Shown here: piece by piece, positions 9,795 to 19,957 of the stretch
How positions within the stretch are numbered: the stretch's first letter is position 1
Layout: the number at the start of each line of letters is the position of its first letter
Assembly (NCBI GenBank): GCA_902579105.1
Contig: CACHFM010000001.1
Location: forward strand, 124,001-188,000
Length of the DNA: 64,000 nucleotides
Reading direction: 5' to 3'
DNA from: an uncultured Pelagibacteraceae bacterium
Lineage (GTDB): Bacteria > Pseudomonadota > Alphaproteobacteria > Pelagibacterales > Pelagibacteraceae
The notes under the pieces: model-generated
Database searches by the model: none
What the model saw: only the letters and a program-made list of their open reading frames with translations
What the model was told of the DNA's origin: nothing
Program-made: the position numbers and the translations under genes

Positions 9795-9806
9795 ACTTAG
9801 TATTTC

Positions 9807-10175
9807 CTATTTATTTGTTTGTTTTATTAAATTTTCTATTTTTTCCGCATACTCAAAAGACTCATCTTTTTTAAAAAATAATTTTGGTAAAAATTTCATA
9901 ACCACTTTTTGAGATAAAATTTTTCTGATTAAAAACGAGTATTCTTTCAAAGTATTAATCGTTTCCTCTGCATTTTTTCCTCCAAGCGGAAGAACATATG
10001 CTTTGGCAATTTTTAAATCTTGACTCATTCTTACCTCAGTAACAGTTATAGTATTAGTTTCTAAATTTGGCACCTTAGCCTCATTTCTTATAAAAATCAT
10101 GCTTAAAGACTGTTTGATCATCTCACCAACTCTAAGCTGTCTTTGTGTTATTGTTTTGCCTATTCTATCCGCCAT
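9807..10175 (-). CDS. rbfA: Ribosome-binding factor A
   Basis: A 122-residue KH-like factor for late 30S maturation and cold adaptation. Recognised by RQLRVGEMIKQSL near the N-terminus and the central VTEVRMSQDLKIAKAYVLPLGG. It overlaps the infB stop by one base (TAATG), so it is coupled to infB translation. Length is usual. Confidence 0.93.
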   Translation of the reverse strand: MADRIGKTITQRQLRVGEMIKQSLSMIFIRNEAKVPNLETNTITVTEVRMSQDLKIAKAYVLPLGGKNAEETINTLKEYSFLIRKILSQKVVMKFLPKLFFKKDESFEYAEKIENLIKQTNK

Positions 10176-12394
10176 TAAATCGACCTTTCCAAAGATGTAA
10201 CGCTAAAAGCCTCTATTATGTCTTTTTGTTGAAAATCAATGTAATCTTTTACTGTAATTCCACATTCCTGACCATTACTAACTTGTTTTACCTGATTTTT
10301 TTCTCTAAACAGAGTGCCAACTTTACCAGTAAAAATTATTGTACCATCTCTAATTATCCTAATTTCTGAATTACTAGTAATTTCACCTTCTGTTACTTTT
10401 GAACCTGCAACTTTTCCTGCACCTGAAACTTTAAATATTTCTAAAATCTCTGCTGTTCCAATAATCTTTTCCTGAACGTCAGGGGTTAGTAATCCTGACA
10501 TCCTTTTTTTAATATAATCTAAAACTTCATAAATAATATTATATGAAGAAATTATAATTTTTTCATTTTCAGCAAGTTTTTTTGCTTCCTTGTTCGGTTT
10601 AACATTAAAGGCAATTAAAACTGCATTTGAAGCTTTTGCTAGCGTAACATCTGTTTCTGTAACCATTCCAATATCTGCTAAGATTATTTTTGGTTTTACT
10701 TCATCATGTTTAATTTGAGAGATAGCATTTTTAATTGCTTCTGACGATCCATGAACATCAGATTTAATAATCAAATTTAATTCTTCTGAAGACTTATCCG
10801 AAAAAGCCGAGTCTTGAGTTGCAAATGTTAGAGGATTTTTACCTTCTTTATTTTCTTGTCCTCTATTTTCACTTAACGTTTTAGCTTCTTTTTCGTTATC
10901 TAAAACAATAAAATCATCACCTGCTTTTGCTGCACCATTAATTCCTAATATCTCTACAGGTGTTGAGGGAGAAGCTTCATTAATATTTTTTCCTTTATCA
11001 TTAATAATCGCTCTAACTTTACCCCATTTTAATCCACTTACAAAAAAATCTCCTTTTTTAAGAGTTCCTGTAGTTACAATTACTGTTGCAACTGGTCCTC
11101 TTCCAATATCAATTTTGGACTCTAACACTATTCCTGTAGCTTTAGATTCAAAATCTGTTTTTAAATCTAATATTTCGGCTTGAAGAATTATAGCTTCTAC
11201 TAATTTTTCTAAATTTAACTTAGTTTTAGCTGAAATTTCTACCATTAATGTATCTCCAGATAAATCTTCAGCTATTAACTCATGTTCTAATAGTTGATTC
11301 TTAATTTTTTGAGGATCAGCATCAGGTAAATCACACTTATTTATTGCTACAACAATTGGTACATTTGCTGCTTTAGCATGTTTAATTGACTCTACAGTTT
11401 GAGGTTTAACTCCATCATCAGCAGCAACAACCAAAACTACAAGGTCTGTTAATTTTGATCCTCTAGCTCTCATTTCTGTAAAAGCAGCATGACCTGGTGT
11501 ATCAATAAAAGTTAACTTATTTGATTGACTTTCAATTTGATAAGCTCCTATATGTTGAGTTATTCCACCAAATTCTCCTGAAACTACATTTGAACTTCTT
11601 AAAACATCAAGTACTGAAGTTTTACCATGATCGACATGTCCCATTACAGTTACTATTGGAGGTCTATTTTTTAAATTTTCTGATCTTGACTCTTTAATTT
11701 TTTGAATTATTTCTTCAGCTTTTTTTTCTCTAATTGGGTTATGACCAAATTCTTTAACTAAATACTCAGCTGTATCTGCTGCTAAAGTTTGATTGATAGT
11801 AACGGTGACACCCATTTGAAATAAATATTTTATAACATTACTTGATTGCTCAGCCATTCTATTAGCAAGTTCTCTAACTGTAATTGCTTCTGGAATATTT
11901 ATATCTCTTTTAACTGGTTTTAAATTTTCTTGAACTTCTCCTTTTATTAAATTTTTATTTTCTTTTTGTCTTGCTCTTTTTACGGAAGCCAAACTTCTTT
12001 CTCTTGCTTCAATTTGATCACTTAAAGCTCTTGAAACTGTCAATTTTAATTCTCTTTTCTTTGTTCCAACTTTTAAATTTTTTCTATCTTTACTTTGATT
12101 TTCTTCTTTAATTCTTTTTGTAGCTCTTTGTTCAGCTAATTTACGTTTTTCATAATCATTTGTAGTTGAAGGTATTTTGGATACAAAACTTGATTTTAGT
12201 GTTGTTCCTCTATTAAAATTGGAAGTAGATTTTGATTTAAATCCACTAGATCTAAAAGATCCACCTCTATTTGAAAATTTATTTGATTTTTTTTCGATAA
12301 CTACAGAATTTTTTCCTTGAGCTTTTGCAATCTCAATATTTTTAATAGATTTTTTTGCTATACCAGATATTGTTAGCTTTGTTTTTTTTTCCAT
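10175..12394 (-). CDS. infB: Translation initiation factor IF-2
   Basis: A 739-residue GTPase that brings initiator fMet-tRNA to the 30S subunit. The first 160 residues are a basic, low-complexity N-terminal region. The GTPase domain has G1 GHVDHGKT (252-259), G3 DTPGHAAF and G4 NKCD, followed by the beta-barrel and C-terminal fMet-tRNA-binding domains. It starts 10 bases after nusA and overlaps rbfA by one base. The small ylxR gene often found between nusA and infB is absent. Confidence 0.97.
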   Translation of the reverse strand: MEKKTKLTISGIAKKSIKNIEIAKAQGKNSVVIEKKSNKFSNRGGSFRSSGFKSKSTSNFNRGTTLKSSFVSKIPSTTNDYEKRKLAEQRATKRIKEENQSKDRKNLKVGTKKRELKLTVSRALSDQIEARERSLASVKRARQKENKNLIKGEVQENLKPVKRDINIPEAITVRELANRMAEQSSNVIKYLFQMGVTVTINQTLAADTAEYLVKEFGHNPIREKKAEEIIQKIKESRSENLKNRPPIVTVMGHVDHGKTSVLDVLRSSNVVSGEFGGITQHIGAYQIESQSNKLTFIDTPGHAAFTEMRARGSKLTDLVVLVVAADDGVKPQTVESIKHAKAANVPIVVAINKCDLPDADPQKIKNQLLEHELIAEDLSGDTLMVEISAKTKLNLEKLVEAIILQAEILDLKTDFESKATGIVLESKIDIGRGPVATVIVTTGTLKKGDFFVSGLKWGKVRAIINDKGKNINEASPSTPVEILGINGAAKAGDDFIVLDNEKEAKTLSENRGQENKEGKNPLTFATQDSAFSDKSSEELNLIIKSDVHGSSEAIKNAISQIKHDEVKPKIILADIGMVTETDVTLAKASNAVLIAFNVKPNKEAKKLAENEKIIISSYNIIYEVLDYIKKRMSGLLTPDVQEKIIGTAEILEIFKVSGAGKVAGSKVTEGEITSNSEIRIIRDGTIIFTGKVGTLFREKNQVKQVSNGQECGITVKDYIDFQQKDIIEAFSVTSLERSI

Positions 12395-12404
12395 AAATCA
12401 TCAC

Positions 12405-13958
12405 TCAATCTTTATAAATAATATTTCTAGCAGACATTATTAATTCATCCGCCTCATCTTTTGATAAAGCAAAATCTTCTAGATAACCTTGAATTTTTAC
12501 TCTTTCACCTTTAACAATATCGTACCCACCTGTTAGCTCATCTGAAGCTAAATCAGCAAAATCTTCTAACGTTAAAATCTTTTGTTCACCCAATGTAACT
12601 AACATTCCAGGTGTTAATCCTTTTAAATTTATCAATTCATCTCCAAGACCTAATTCTTTGATTCTTTCAGAAATATCTTCTTGATCTTTTTGATAAAATT
12701 CTTTTGCTCTTTCTATAAGTGCCTTAGCAGTATCTTCCTCAATACCTTCAATTTTTACTAAGTTTTCAACTGTGTTATCTTTGATGTCATCGATAGATGA
12801 AAAACCTTCAGCAACAAGTAATTGGCCAAGAGTTTCATCTAATTCCAAATTTTTAACAAAATTTTCAGTTTTTTCCTTAAATTCTAGCTGTCTTCTCTCT
12901 GAGTCCTCTGCGTCAGTCATTATATTAATTTCATAATTTAATAACTTAGTTGCTAATCTAACATTTTGACCTCTTCTTCCAATTGCCTTACTTAAATTTT
13001 CTTCAGTAAGAATTACATCAAGTTTTTTTCTTTCAGTATCTACATTAACTCTTTGAACTTCAGCTGGAGAAAGTGCGTTAGAAACTAAAATTGCTGGATC
13101 CTCAGACCAATTAACAATATCAATTTTTTCACCCTGCAATTCATTTACAACTGCTTGAACTCTAGAACCTCTCATTCCAACACAAGCTCCAACTGGATCT
13201 AATGAAGTATCAACTGCTTTTACACAAATTTTTGCTCTACTTCCTGGATCTCTTGAAGAAGATTTAATCTCTATCAATCCATCATAAATTTCTGGAACTT
13301 CTTGAATAAAAAGTTTTTCCATAAATTTAGGATTAGCTCTCGATAAAAAAATTTGTTGACCTCTTGGTTCTCTTCTAACATCATTACAAAAAGCTTTTAT
13401 ACGGTCACCCGCTTTAATATTTTCTCTTGGAATTAATTCATTTTTTTGAATGATTGCTTCAGTTCTTCCTAGATCAACAATCACATTTCCAAACTCTAAA
13501 CGTTTAACAATACCACTTAGAATTGTGTCTTTTTTTTCAATAAAATCATTGTATTGTCTTTCTCTTTCTGCCTCTCTTACATTAAAACTAATTACTTGTT
13601 TTGCTGTTTGTGCAGCTATTCTTCCAAAATCAAAAGATGGTAGTGGCTGAAGAACCTCATCGCCAAGAACCTTATCTTTATTAGCTTCGTTAAGAGAAAT
13701 AGCATCTTCTAATTTAATTTCTGTGTTTGAATTTTCAGGATTTTCAGAAACAATTAATTTTCTAAAAATTTCAATATTTCCGTTATCTCTATCAATCAGT
13801 ACTTTAATTTCATTATCCTGACCAAATTTTGATTTTGCAGCTTTGGCAATTCCTGTTTCCATAGAACTAATAATTAATTCCTTATCAATAGATTTTTCTA
13901 AAGCTACTGCCTCAGCAATTCTTAGTAATTCAAGTTTATCTGCTCTTTTGTTTAACAT
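12405..13958 (-). CDS. nusA: Transcription elongation/termination factor NusA
   Basis: A 517-residue RNA polymerase-binding factor. An N-terminal domain is followed by an S1 domain (about 135-200), tandem KH domains (VGMRGSRVQAVVNEL; AIGRRGQNVRLATKL) and two C-terminal helix-hairpin-helix repeats (about 365-517). NusA slows RNA polymerase at hairpins and supports termination and antitermination. The start has a GGAG Shine-Dalgarno at 13973-13970. Directly upstream lie a terminator hairpin and, before that, a good promoter, so nusA may control its own leader. rimP, its usual upstream neighbour, is missing. Confidence 0.96.
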   Translation of the reverse strand: MLNKRADKLELLRIAEAVALEKSIDKELIISSMETGIAKAAKSKFGQDNEIKVLIDRDNGNIEIFRKLIVSENPENSNTEIKLEDAISLNEANKDKVLGDEVLQPLPSFDFGRIAAQTAKQVISFNVREAERERQYNDFIEKKDTILSGIVKRLEFGNVIVDLGRTEAIIQKNELIPRENIKAGDRIKAFCNDVRREPRGQQIFLSRANPKFMEKLFIQEVPEIYDGLIEIKSSSRDPGSRAKICVKAVDTSLDPVGACVGMRGSRVQAVVNELQGEKIDIVNWSEDPAILVSNALSPAEVQRVNVDTERKKLDVILTEENLSKAIGRRGQNVRLATKLLNYEINIMTDAEDSERRQLEFKEKTENFVKNLELDETLGQLLVAEGFSSIDDIKDNTVENLVKIEGIEEDTAKALIERAKEFYQKDQEDISERIKELGLGDELINLKGLTPGMLVTLGEQKILTLEDFADLASDELTGGYDIVKGERVKIQGYLEDFALSKDEADELIMSARNIIYKD

Positions 13959-13973
13959 ATTTTAATTTGCTCC

Positions 13974-14000
13974 AAAAAAAAATGGGCCAAGGCCCATTTT
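13974..14000 (-). terminator. Intrinsic terminator between metK and nusA, abutting the nusA SD
   Basis: On the minus strand the sequence is AAAATGGGC-CTTG-GCCCATTTT followed directly by more T residues, giving a 9-pair stem, a four-base loop and a run of nine Ts. The T-run ends exactly at the nusA Shine-Dalgarno GGAG. It can end metK transcripts, but it also lies downstream of the candidate nusA promoter, so it may act as a leader attenuator. Confidence 0.85.
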
Positions 14001-14022
14001 GAAATTTCAACAATGTACCTGA

Positions 14023-14050
14023 AATATATGTATTTTTTTTATATTTTCAA
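14023..14050 (-). promoter_or_regulatory. Candidate sigma-70 promoter of nusA
   Basis: TTGAAA (14050-14045) and TATATT (14028-14023) are separated by 16 bases on the minus strand, downstream of the metK stop. Start of transcription would be near 14016, giving a leader of about 58 bases that contains the terminator hairpin and then the nusA start. Identified by hexamer match only; AT-rich DNA gives chance matches. Confidence 0.5.
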
Positions 14051-14060
14051 CTTTTATTGA

Positions 14061-15221
14061 TTATTTAAAAACACCAGATTTATCAGTTTTTTCCCACGAA
14101 AATGAACCATCAGACTCTGGTTCTCTTCCAAAATGACCGTACGCTGCTGTTTTTTGATATATTGCTTTGTTTAAACCTAACATTTCTCTAATTCCTCTTG
14201 GGCTTAAATCAAAATTTTCATTTATCAATTTCTCAACATGCATATTTTTTTCTTCATCATTATCAAATAAATCTACATAAATTGATAAAGGTTTTGAAAC
14301 ACCTATGGCATAAGCTAATTGAATTAAACACTTGTCAGCAATTCCTGAGGATACAACATTTTTAGCAAGATATCTTGATGCATATGCTGCAGACCTATCA
14401 ACTTTAGTTGGGTCTTTTCCTGAAAACGCTCCACCACCATGAGGTGCTGCACCTCCATATGTATCAACAATAATTTTTCTACCAGTTAAACCACTGTCTC
14501 CGTCTGGACCACCAATTACAAAATTTCCAGTTGGATTTATATAAATCTCATTTTCATCAAGATTTCCTAGTAAATTTTTTGGAATAGATTTCTCAATGTA
14601 TGGCATACAAAGTTCTTTTACTTTTGCTAAGTTAACATCTTTAGAATGTTGTGTAGAAATTACTACTGATTTAACTGCTGATGGTTTTCCATCTTTATAT
14701 TCAATAGTAATTTGACTTTTTGAATCTGGTTCTATTCCATTAAGATTTCCTGATTTTCTATCTTCAGCCATTAATCTTAGAATTTTATGAGAGTAATGAA
14801 TTGGAGCTGGCATTAAAACATCTGTTTCATTGCAAGCATAACCAAACATTATTCCTTGATCACCTGCTCCTTCATCTTTATTACCTGATGAGTCAACTCC
14901 CATTGCAATGTCAGCTGATTGTGAATGTAAATGACTTTCAATTTTAGTTGCATCTCTCCAAGTAAAACCATCTTGGTCGTAGCCAATATCTTTGATACAA
15001 TTTCTAACTTTAGAAATTAATTCGTCTTTATTAATATCTGGTCCTCTTGTTTCTCCAGCCAATACAACTTTGTTTGTAGTTGTTAGAGTTTCACACGCTA
15101 CTCTTGCTTGTGGCTCCATACCTAAATATGTATCAACAACCATATCTGAAATTCTGTCACATACTTTGTCTGGATGTCCTTCAGAAACTGACTCACTTGT
15201 AAATAAAAAATCTTTTTTCAT
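14061..15221 (-). CDS. metK: S-adenosylmethionine synthetase
   Basis: A 386-residue enzyme that makes S-adenosylmethionine from methionine and ATP. Signatures include [11 protein letters not shown] near the N-terminus, [12 protein letters not shown] in the middle and [19 protein letters not shown], the phosphate-binding loop. It overlaps lnt by 4 bases, so it has no room for a SAM riboswitch of its own and is probably read from upstream. A terminator follows 60 bases after its stop. Confidence 0.97.
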   Translation of the reverse strand: MKKDFLFTSESVSEGHPDKVCDRISDMVVDTYLGMEPQARVACETLTTTNKVVLAGETRGPDINKDELISKVRNCIKDIGYDQDGFTWRDATKIESHLHSQSADIAMGVDSSGNKDEGAGDQGIMFGYACNETDVLMPAPIHYSHKILRLMAEDRKSGNLNGIEPDSKSQITIEYKDGKPSAVKSVVISTQHSKDVNLAKVKELCMPYIEKSIPKNLLGNLDENEIYINPTGNFVIGGPDGDSGLTGRKIIVDTYGGAAPHGGGAFSGKDPTKVDRSAAYASRYLAKNVVSSGIADKCLIQLAYAIGVSKPLSIYVDLFDNDEEKNMHVEKLINENFDLSPRGIREMLGLNKAIYQKTAAYGHFGREPESDGSFSWEKTDKSGVFK

Positions 15222-16747
15222 TTGTTCTCCCTTAATTTTAAAAAAGCAATCAAAGTAATATAAATTATTAAAAAATAAAAGAATATCTTGTTACCATATG
15301 TGCTAAAATGAGTCTTTTTAACCTGTTTAAAACTTTTAAGCTCAATAAATCCCTTTTTAGTTGTTATAATTTTACTAATTATTTGACCTTTTGAATTAAT
15401 ATATGCTGAAATACCATTATTTGCTGAACGAATAATATTTTTTCCCTCTTCGATTGATCTAAATATTGAATGTGAAAAATGTTGATGAGGACCAACTGAT
15501 TCACCAAACCAACCATCTTCTGAGATGTTTAAAATAAAATCATAATCTAAATTATTATTATTTGTTATATTTCCAGAATAGATTATTTCGTAACAAATTA
15601 GAGGAAGAAAATTCAGCTTATTTATATTGATTAAATTTCTTGTGTCACTTGAAGAAAATGAAAGATAACCTTGAGTTATTTTTTTTAGACCAAATTTTTT
15701 AAAAAAATTTTCAAATGGTAAAAATTCACCGAACGGAACTAGTTTATTTTTATCATATTTTGATAAAATATTTGTATTATTATCTATAACAACTAAAGAG
15801 TTAAAAATTTTTGAATCTTTATAACTATTAATTCCTAAAACAATTTTATGTTTACTTGAAAAATTTTCTACAAATAAATAATTATATTTTTTTAAATCCT
15901 TTAAGTAAATATTAGAAAGAACTCCCTCAGGAAAAATAAAAATAGTTTCTTTTTTCTTATCTGGTTTACTTATTTTAATTAAATCAAATAAAATTTCTTC
16001 AGGATTTACATCCATCAAAAATCTTTTTATATCAATTCTAGGTGAAATGACTTTTATTAAAGTATTTAAGTCAGTTTTTTCTATTTTTTCGTAATTTTTA
16101 ATTATAAAATTACCAAAAGTAAAATTTATTATTATAATCAAAAAAATAAAAGTTAAATAAAATATTTTAATCTTATTTGAATATTTAAAAAAAATAATAG
16201 TTGGAATTAAACATAAAGTAATAAACAAAAGATTTAATGAATAAGTTCCTATAAATGAAAGAAGCTGTATTGAAGGTAAATTATCTGTTAAACTAAAAAT
16301 TATTAGATTCCATGGAAATCCTCCAAATATTAAACTTCTTAAATATTCAGATAAAGAAAGTAGAGTTGAAAAAATAATTATAGAAGAGAAGTTTTTTTTT
16401 AAACCAATAAAAAAAGATGCTAAACTAGCAAGACCATAAAATATTCCTAAAAATAAGGGAATTAAAATCAAAGCAAATGGAATTAATATTTTAAAAGATT
16501 CTTCAAAAGTTAGCGAATTTGTTATCCAATATAAATTAGTCAAAAAATATCCAAACCCAAACATCCAACCTATACTGAAAGAGGATAATTTACCTAAATT
16601 TTTATTAGATATCAGATAAAATAATAACAAAGGAAAAGTAAAAAAATTTATAAAAAAAAAATTATATGGTGGAAGACTAAAAGATGTAATTAAACCTAAA
16701 AAAAAAGGTATTATATAAAAAATTATTTTATTATTTAGTAAAGTCAA
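15218..16747 (-). CDS. lnt: Apolipoprotein N-acyltransferase
   Basis: A 509-residue inner-membrane enzyme that adds the third acyl chain to lipoproteins. Several hydrophobic segments fill about residues 5-220. A periplasmic nitrilase-like domain follows with the Glu-Lys-Cys set in [19 protein letters not shown] and PLICYEIIY, and a last membrane helix ends the protein. It overlaps ybeY by 4 bases upstream and metK by 4 downstream. Its presence fits the several lipoproteins in this window. Confidence 0.93.
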   Translation of the reverse strand: MTLLNNKIIFYIIPFFLGLITSFSLPPYNFFFINFFTFPLLLFYLISNKNLGKLSSFSIGWMFGFGYFLTNLYWITNSLTFEESFKILIPFALILIPLFLGIFYGLASLASFFIGLKKNFSSIIIFSTLLSLSEYLRSLIFGGFPWNLIIFSLTDNLPSIQLLSFIGTYSLNLLFITLCLIPTIIFFKYSNKIKIFYLTFIFLIIIINFTFGNFIIKNYEKIEKTDLNTLIKVISPRIDIKRFLMDVNPEEILFDLIKISKPDKKKETIFIFPEGVLSNIYLKDLKKYNYLFVENFSSKHKIVLGINSYKDSKIFNSLVVIDNNTNILSKYDKNKLVPFGEFLPFENFFKKFGLKKITQGYLSFSSSDTRNLININKLNFLPLICYEIIYSGNITNNNNLDYDFILNISEDGWFGESVGPHQHFSHSIFRSIEEGKNIIRSANNGISAYINSKGQIISKIITTKKGFIELKSFKQVKKTHFSTYGNKIFFYFLIIYITLIAFLKLRENK

Positions 16748-17178
16748 TTTAATTTATGAAAATATTTTAAAACTGTGTTTTCTTTTTTTAACATTTTTTT
16801 ATAATCATTAATTTTTTTATGATCATAACCAATTAAATGAAAATATCCATGTATCCACATTTTATCTAATTCTAAAAAAAAATTTGTTTTTTTTGATCTT
16901 TTATTAATTATTTCAAATGAAATAGCTATATCTCCAATATAATTTTTATTTTTTAATGGAAACGACAATACATCTGTAGGTTTATTTTTTTCTCTAAATT
17001 TATAATTTAGACTTTTCATTTTTTTGTTATTTGTCAAAAGAATAGAAAATTCTTGGTTTTTTTTTCTAAAAAAGGGAATTTTTAATATTTTTCTAAGTTT
17101 ATTTTTAAAATAATTATTTGGATTTTTTATTTTTTTTTTCCATTGATAATGACCTATGATTACATTGGCCTTAATCAT
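16744..17178 (-). CDS. ybeY: Endoribonuclease YbeY
   Basis: A 144-residue zinc metalloprotein for 16S rRNA 3'-end maturation and ribosome quality control. The metal triad is His110, His114 and His120 in HGYFHLIGYDH. FREKNKPTDVLSFP is the other conserved block. It overlaps phoH by one base and lnt by 4, as in other alphaproteobacteria, except that a corC-type gene is missing between it and lnt. Confidence 0.93.
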   Translation of the reverse strand: MIKANVIIGHYQWKKKIKNPNNYFKNKLRKILKIPFFRKKNQEFSILLTNNKKMKSLNYKFREKNKPTDVLSFPLKNKNYIGDIAISFEIINKRSKKTNFFLELDKMWIHGYFHLIGYDHKKINDYKKMLKKENTVLKYFHKLN

Positions 17179-18185
17179 TAATCTGTATTTTTATCAGAAT
17201 ATGCTTTAACTATTTTTGAAATCAATGGATGTCTAACTACATCGGAATGATCAAAATCAATAACTGATATTTCTTTTAAATGTCCTAATAATTTTTTTGA
17301 TCTATTTAAGCCAGATAAAGATTTATTTGGCAAATCTATTTGGGATGGATCGCCATTAATAACAATTTTAGAGTTTTCTCCAATTCTTGTTAAAAACATT
17401 TTAATTTGAGTATCTGTTGCATTTTGAGCTTCATCAAGAATAGCAAAAGAGTTTTTAAGAGTTCTACCTCTCATAAAAGCAATTGGAGCAATTTCTATAT
17501 CACCAACTTCAATTTTTTTTTGAATTTTTTCATAATCTAATAAATCATATAAAGAGTCGTATAATGGTCTTAAATAAGGATCAACTTTTTCTCTCATGTC
17601 TCCTGGAAGGAATCCTAATCTTTCACCAGCTTCAACAGCTGGTCTTGACAGAATAATTTTTTCTATTTTTTTTTCCAACAACATTGTAAGACCAACTGCA
17701 ACTGCAAGAAAAGTTTTACCAGTTCCAGCCGGTCCTGCTGAAATTATAATGTCAGATTCTTTTAAGGCTCTTACATAATTTTTTTGTTTTTCAGATCTTG
17801 GAATAACAGATTTTTTTGGAGTCCTTATTATGTATTCTATATTTTTTTTTGAGTTATTAATTTTTTCATCAATCATAAATTTATCTATAGACGAAACTAT
17901 ATCTTTATTTTCTATACTTCCATTATTGATAAACTGATTAGCTAAAAATTGAATTGCATTTTTAATAATTTCATTTGTTTGAGGGTTAGATTTAATTAAT
18001 ATCGAATTTCCTCTAGAGTACAAATTTGATTGTGTAATTTTTTCTAATTCTTTTAAATTTTTATTAAACTCACCAACTACACCCATCAATAAATCATTAT
18101 CATGAAAAATAACACTTAAAGAATTATTTTCTGAATAAACAAATTTAATAGAAGTATCTATATTTTTTTTTATTAAACTACTCAC
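17178..18185 (-). CDS. ybeZ: PhoH-like ATPase (YbeZ)
   Basis: A 335-residue P-loop ATPase of the PhoH family, which functions with YbeY in RNA processing. Walker A is GPAGTGKT at 151-158. Downstream are RPAVEAGERLGFLPGDMREKVDPYLRPLYD and the Walker B-like FAILDEAQNAT. The N-terminal 120 residues contain the KH-like region usual for the family. It starts 2 bases after miaB stops and overlaps ybeY by one base, so the pair is cotranslated. Confidence 0.92.
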   Translation of the reverse strand: MSSLIKKNIDTSIKFVYSENNSLSVIFHDNDLLMGVVGEFNKNLKELEKITQSNLYSRGNSILIKSNPQTNEIIKNAIQFLANQFINNGSIENKDIVSSIDKFMIDEKINNSKKNIEYIIRTPKKSVIPRSEKQKNYVRALKESDIIISAGPAGTGKTFLAVAVGLTMLLEKKIEKIILSRPAVEAGERLGFLPGDMREKVDPYLRPLYDSLYDLLDYEKIQKKIEVGDIEIAPIAFMRGRTLKNSFAILDEAQNATDTQIKMFLTRIGENSKIVINGDPSQIDLPNKSLSGLNRSKKLLGHLKEISVIDFDHSDVVRHPLISKIVKAYSDKNTD

Positions 18186-18187
18186 TT

Positions 18188-19516
18188 TTATGCTACCTTT
18201 TTATTTGAATTAATAATTAACTTTCCAAATAAAGTACTTCTATTACTTTTTATAATTTTTACAGGTAAAATTTTTCCTATATTTTCTTCTTTACCATCAA
18301 AAATAACTGGAGTCATATATTCAGATCTTCCAAAAACTTGTTTTTTATCTTTTGTTAAATTTTCTCCTAAAACATTAATTGTAGTATTTTCTAAAGATTT
18401 ATTCATGTTTATTTGATTTTTAAATAATTGATTTTGAATTTTTTCTAATCTTTCCATAGAAATTTTCTTCTCTATTAATTTTAAATCTGCTGCAATAGTT
18501 CCAGGCCTTGGACTAAAAATAAAAGAATATGAATTAATAAACTTAATTTTTTTTATAAATTGGTATGTGCTTTCAAAATCTTTTTCTTCTTCTCCTGGGT
18601 AACCAATAATAAAATCACTAGAAAACTCAATTTTTGAGTTAATTTCTTTCAACTTATAAAATATTTCTAAATACTCATTTATTGTATGTTTTCTATTCAT
18701 AAGATCTAAAATTTTATTAGACCCACTTTGAACTGGTAAATGAACTAAAGGCATTATTTTTTTTGAATATTTGTAAATTTCAATTAAATCATCTGTCATA
18801 TCTTTTGGGTGAGATGTTGTATATCTAACTCTTTCAATTTCTGGATATTTTTCAATTTCTAAAATTAAATCTGATAATCTATAATTTTCATTATTATAAG
18901 CATTAACATTTTGACCGAGTAAAATTATTTCTTTTACACCATTGGCAACTAAATATTTTACCTCATCTATAATTTGATTAAATGGTCTAGAATATTCGGG
19001 ACCTCTTGTATAGGGTACTACACAAAAATGGCAAAATTTATCACAACCTTCTTGTATAGTTAAGAATGAAGAAATTTTTTTCGAATTATTTTTAATTTTA
19101 CTTAAATATTCAAATTTAGATATTGTATCAAATTCGGTTTCTTCTATTTTTTTCTTTTCTTCAATATAGTTTAATATTGTATTATTAATTTTATGATATG
19201 ATTGAGGTCCAATCACTAAATCTATGTATGGTTCTCTTTTTAACATTTCCTGATTTTCTGCTTGAGCAACACATCCAGCTACAATTACTAATGGTTTGCG
19301 TTTTAACCTAAATGTTTTTTTTACTCTTCCTATTTCGTGATAAATTTTTTCTTTTGCCTTATCTCTTATATGACAGGTATTTAATAAATAACAATTAGCA
19401 TCTTCATAGTTTTCTGTTTTATCAAAACCTATTTTTTTAACAGAGTCATATATTCTATTTGAGTCATATTCATTCATTTGGCAACCAAATGTTTTAATAA
19501 ATATTTTTTGCTTCAT
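18188..19516 (-). CDS. miaB: tRNA-2-methylthio-N6-dimethylallyladenosine synthase
   Basis: A radical-SAM methylthiotransferase modifying A37 of tRNAs. The N-terminal UPF0004 domain begins KIFIKTFGCQMN with its first cluster cysteine. The radical-SAM triad is in CDKFCHFCVVPYTRG, and a TRAM domain ends the protein. I chose the ATG at 19516 (442 residues), 4 bases after the fur stop. An in-frame ATG at 19552 would add 12 residues, overlap fur and place extra sequence before the conserved start. Confidence 0.95.
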   Translation of the reverse strand: MKQKIFIKTFGCQMNEYDSNRIYDSVKKIGFDKTENYEDANCYLLNTCHIRDKAKEKIYHEIGRVKKTFRLKRKPLVIVAGCVAQAENQEMLKREPYIDLVIGPQSYHKINNTILNYIEEKKKIEETEFDTISKFEYLSKIKNNSKKISSFLTIQEGCDKFCHFCVVPYTRGPEYSRPFNQIIDEVKYLVANGVKEIILLGQNVNAYNNENYRLSDLILEIEKYPEIERVRYTTSHPKDMTDDLIEIYKYSKKIMPLVHLPVQSGSNKILDLMNRKHTINEYLEIFYKLKEINSKIEFSSDFIIGYPGEEEKDFESTYQFIKKIKFINSYSFIFSPRPGTIAADLKLIEKKISMERLEKIQNQLFKNQINMNKSLENTTINVLGENLTKDKKQVFGRSEYMTPVIFDGKEENIGKILPVKIIKSNRSTLFGKLIINSNKKVA

Positions 19517-19520
19517 ATTA

Positions 19521-19949
19521 TTAGGATTTTTTCTTAACACCATATAATTCAAGTTTATGGTCGACTAAAGTATAACCATATTTTTCTGCAACTTTTTTTT
19601 GAAGTTTTTCAATATCTTCATCCACAAATTCTATTATCTCACCAGTCTTAACATCTATTAAATGATCATGATGACTTTCGATCATTGCTTCATATCTTGC
19701 TTTGCCACCTTTAAAATCATGTTTTGCCAGAATGCCTGCTTCTTCAAAAAGTTTGACTGTTCTGTAAACTGTTGCAATACTAATTTTTGAATCAATTTTA
19801 GATACTCTATTATATAATTCATCTACATCTGGATGATCTGACTCTCCATACGCTTCTTTAGATTCTGATATAACTTTTGCAATTACTTTTCTTTGATCAG
19901 TTAATTTAACACCTTTAGCTAAACACTTTTGTTCAATTGTTTCTGACAT
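19521..19949 (-). CDS. fur: Fur-family metal regulator (Fur/Mur type)
   Basis: A 142-residue repressor, the second Fur-superfamily protein in the window. It has LTDQRKVIAKVI, the recognition segment SIATVYRTVKLFEEAGI and the metal site ESHHDHLIDVKTGEIIEF, typical of classical Fur. In alphaproteobacteria this orthologue often senses manganese (Mur). Unlike Irr it has the HHDH motif and no HHH site. It lies between tsaB and miaB in the conserved order, with rimI missing. Confidence 0.9.
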   Translation of the reverse strand: MSETIEQKCLAKGVKLTDQRKVIAKVISESKEAYGESDHPDVDELYNRVSKIDSKISIATVYRTVKLFEEAGILAKHDFKGGKARYEAMIESHHDHLIDVKTGEIIEFVDEDIEKLQKKVAEKYGYTLVDHKLELYGVKKKS

Positions 19950-19957
19950 AATTTAAT

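Noticed and set aside
14061..15260. SAM riboswitch upstream of metK
   Set aside because: metK overlaps lnt by 4 bases and no leader exists.
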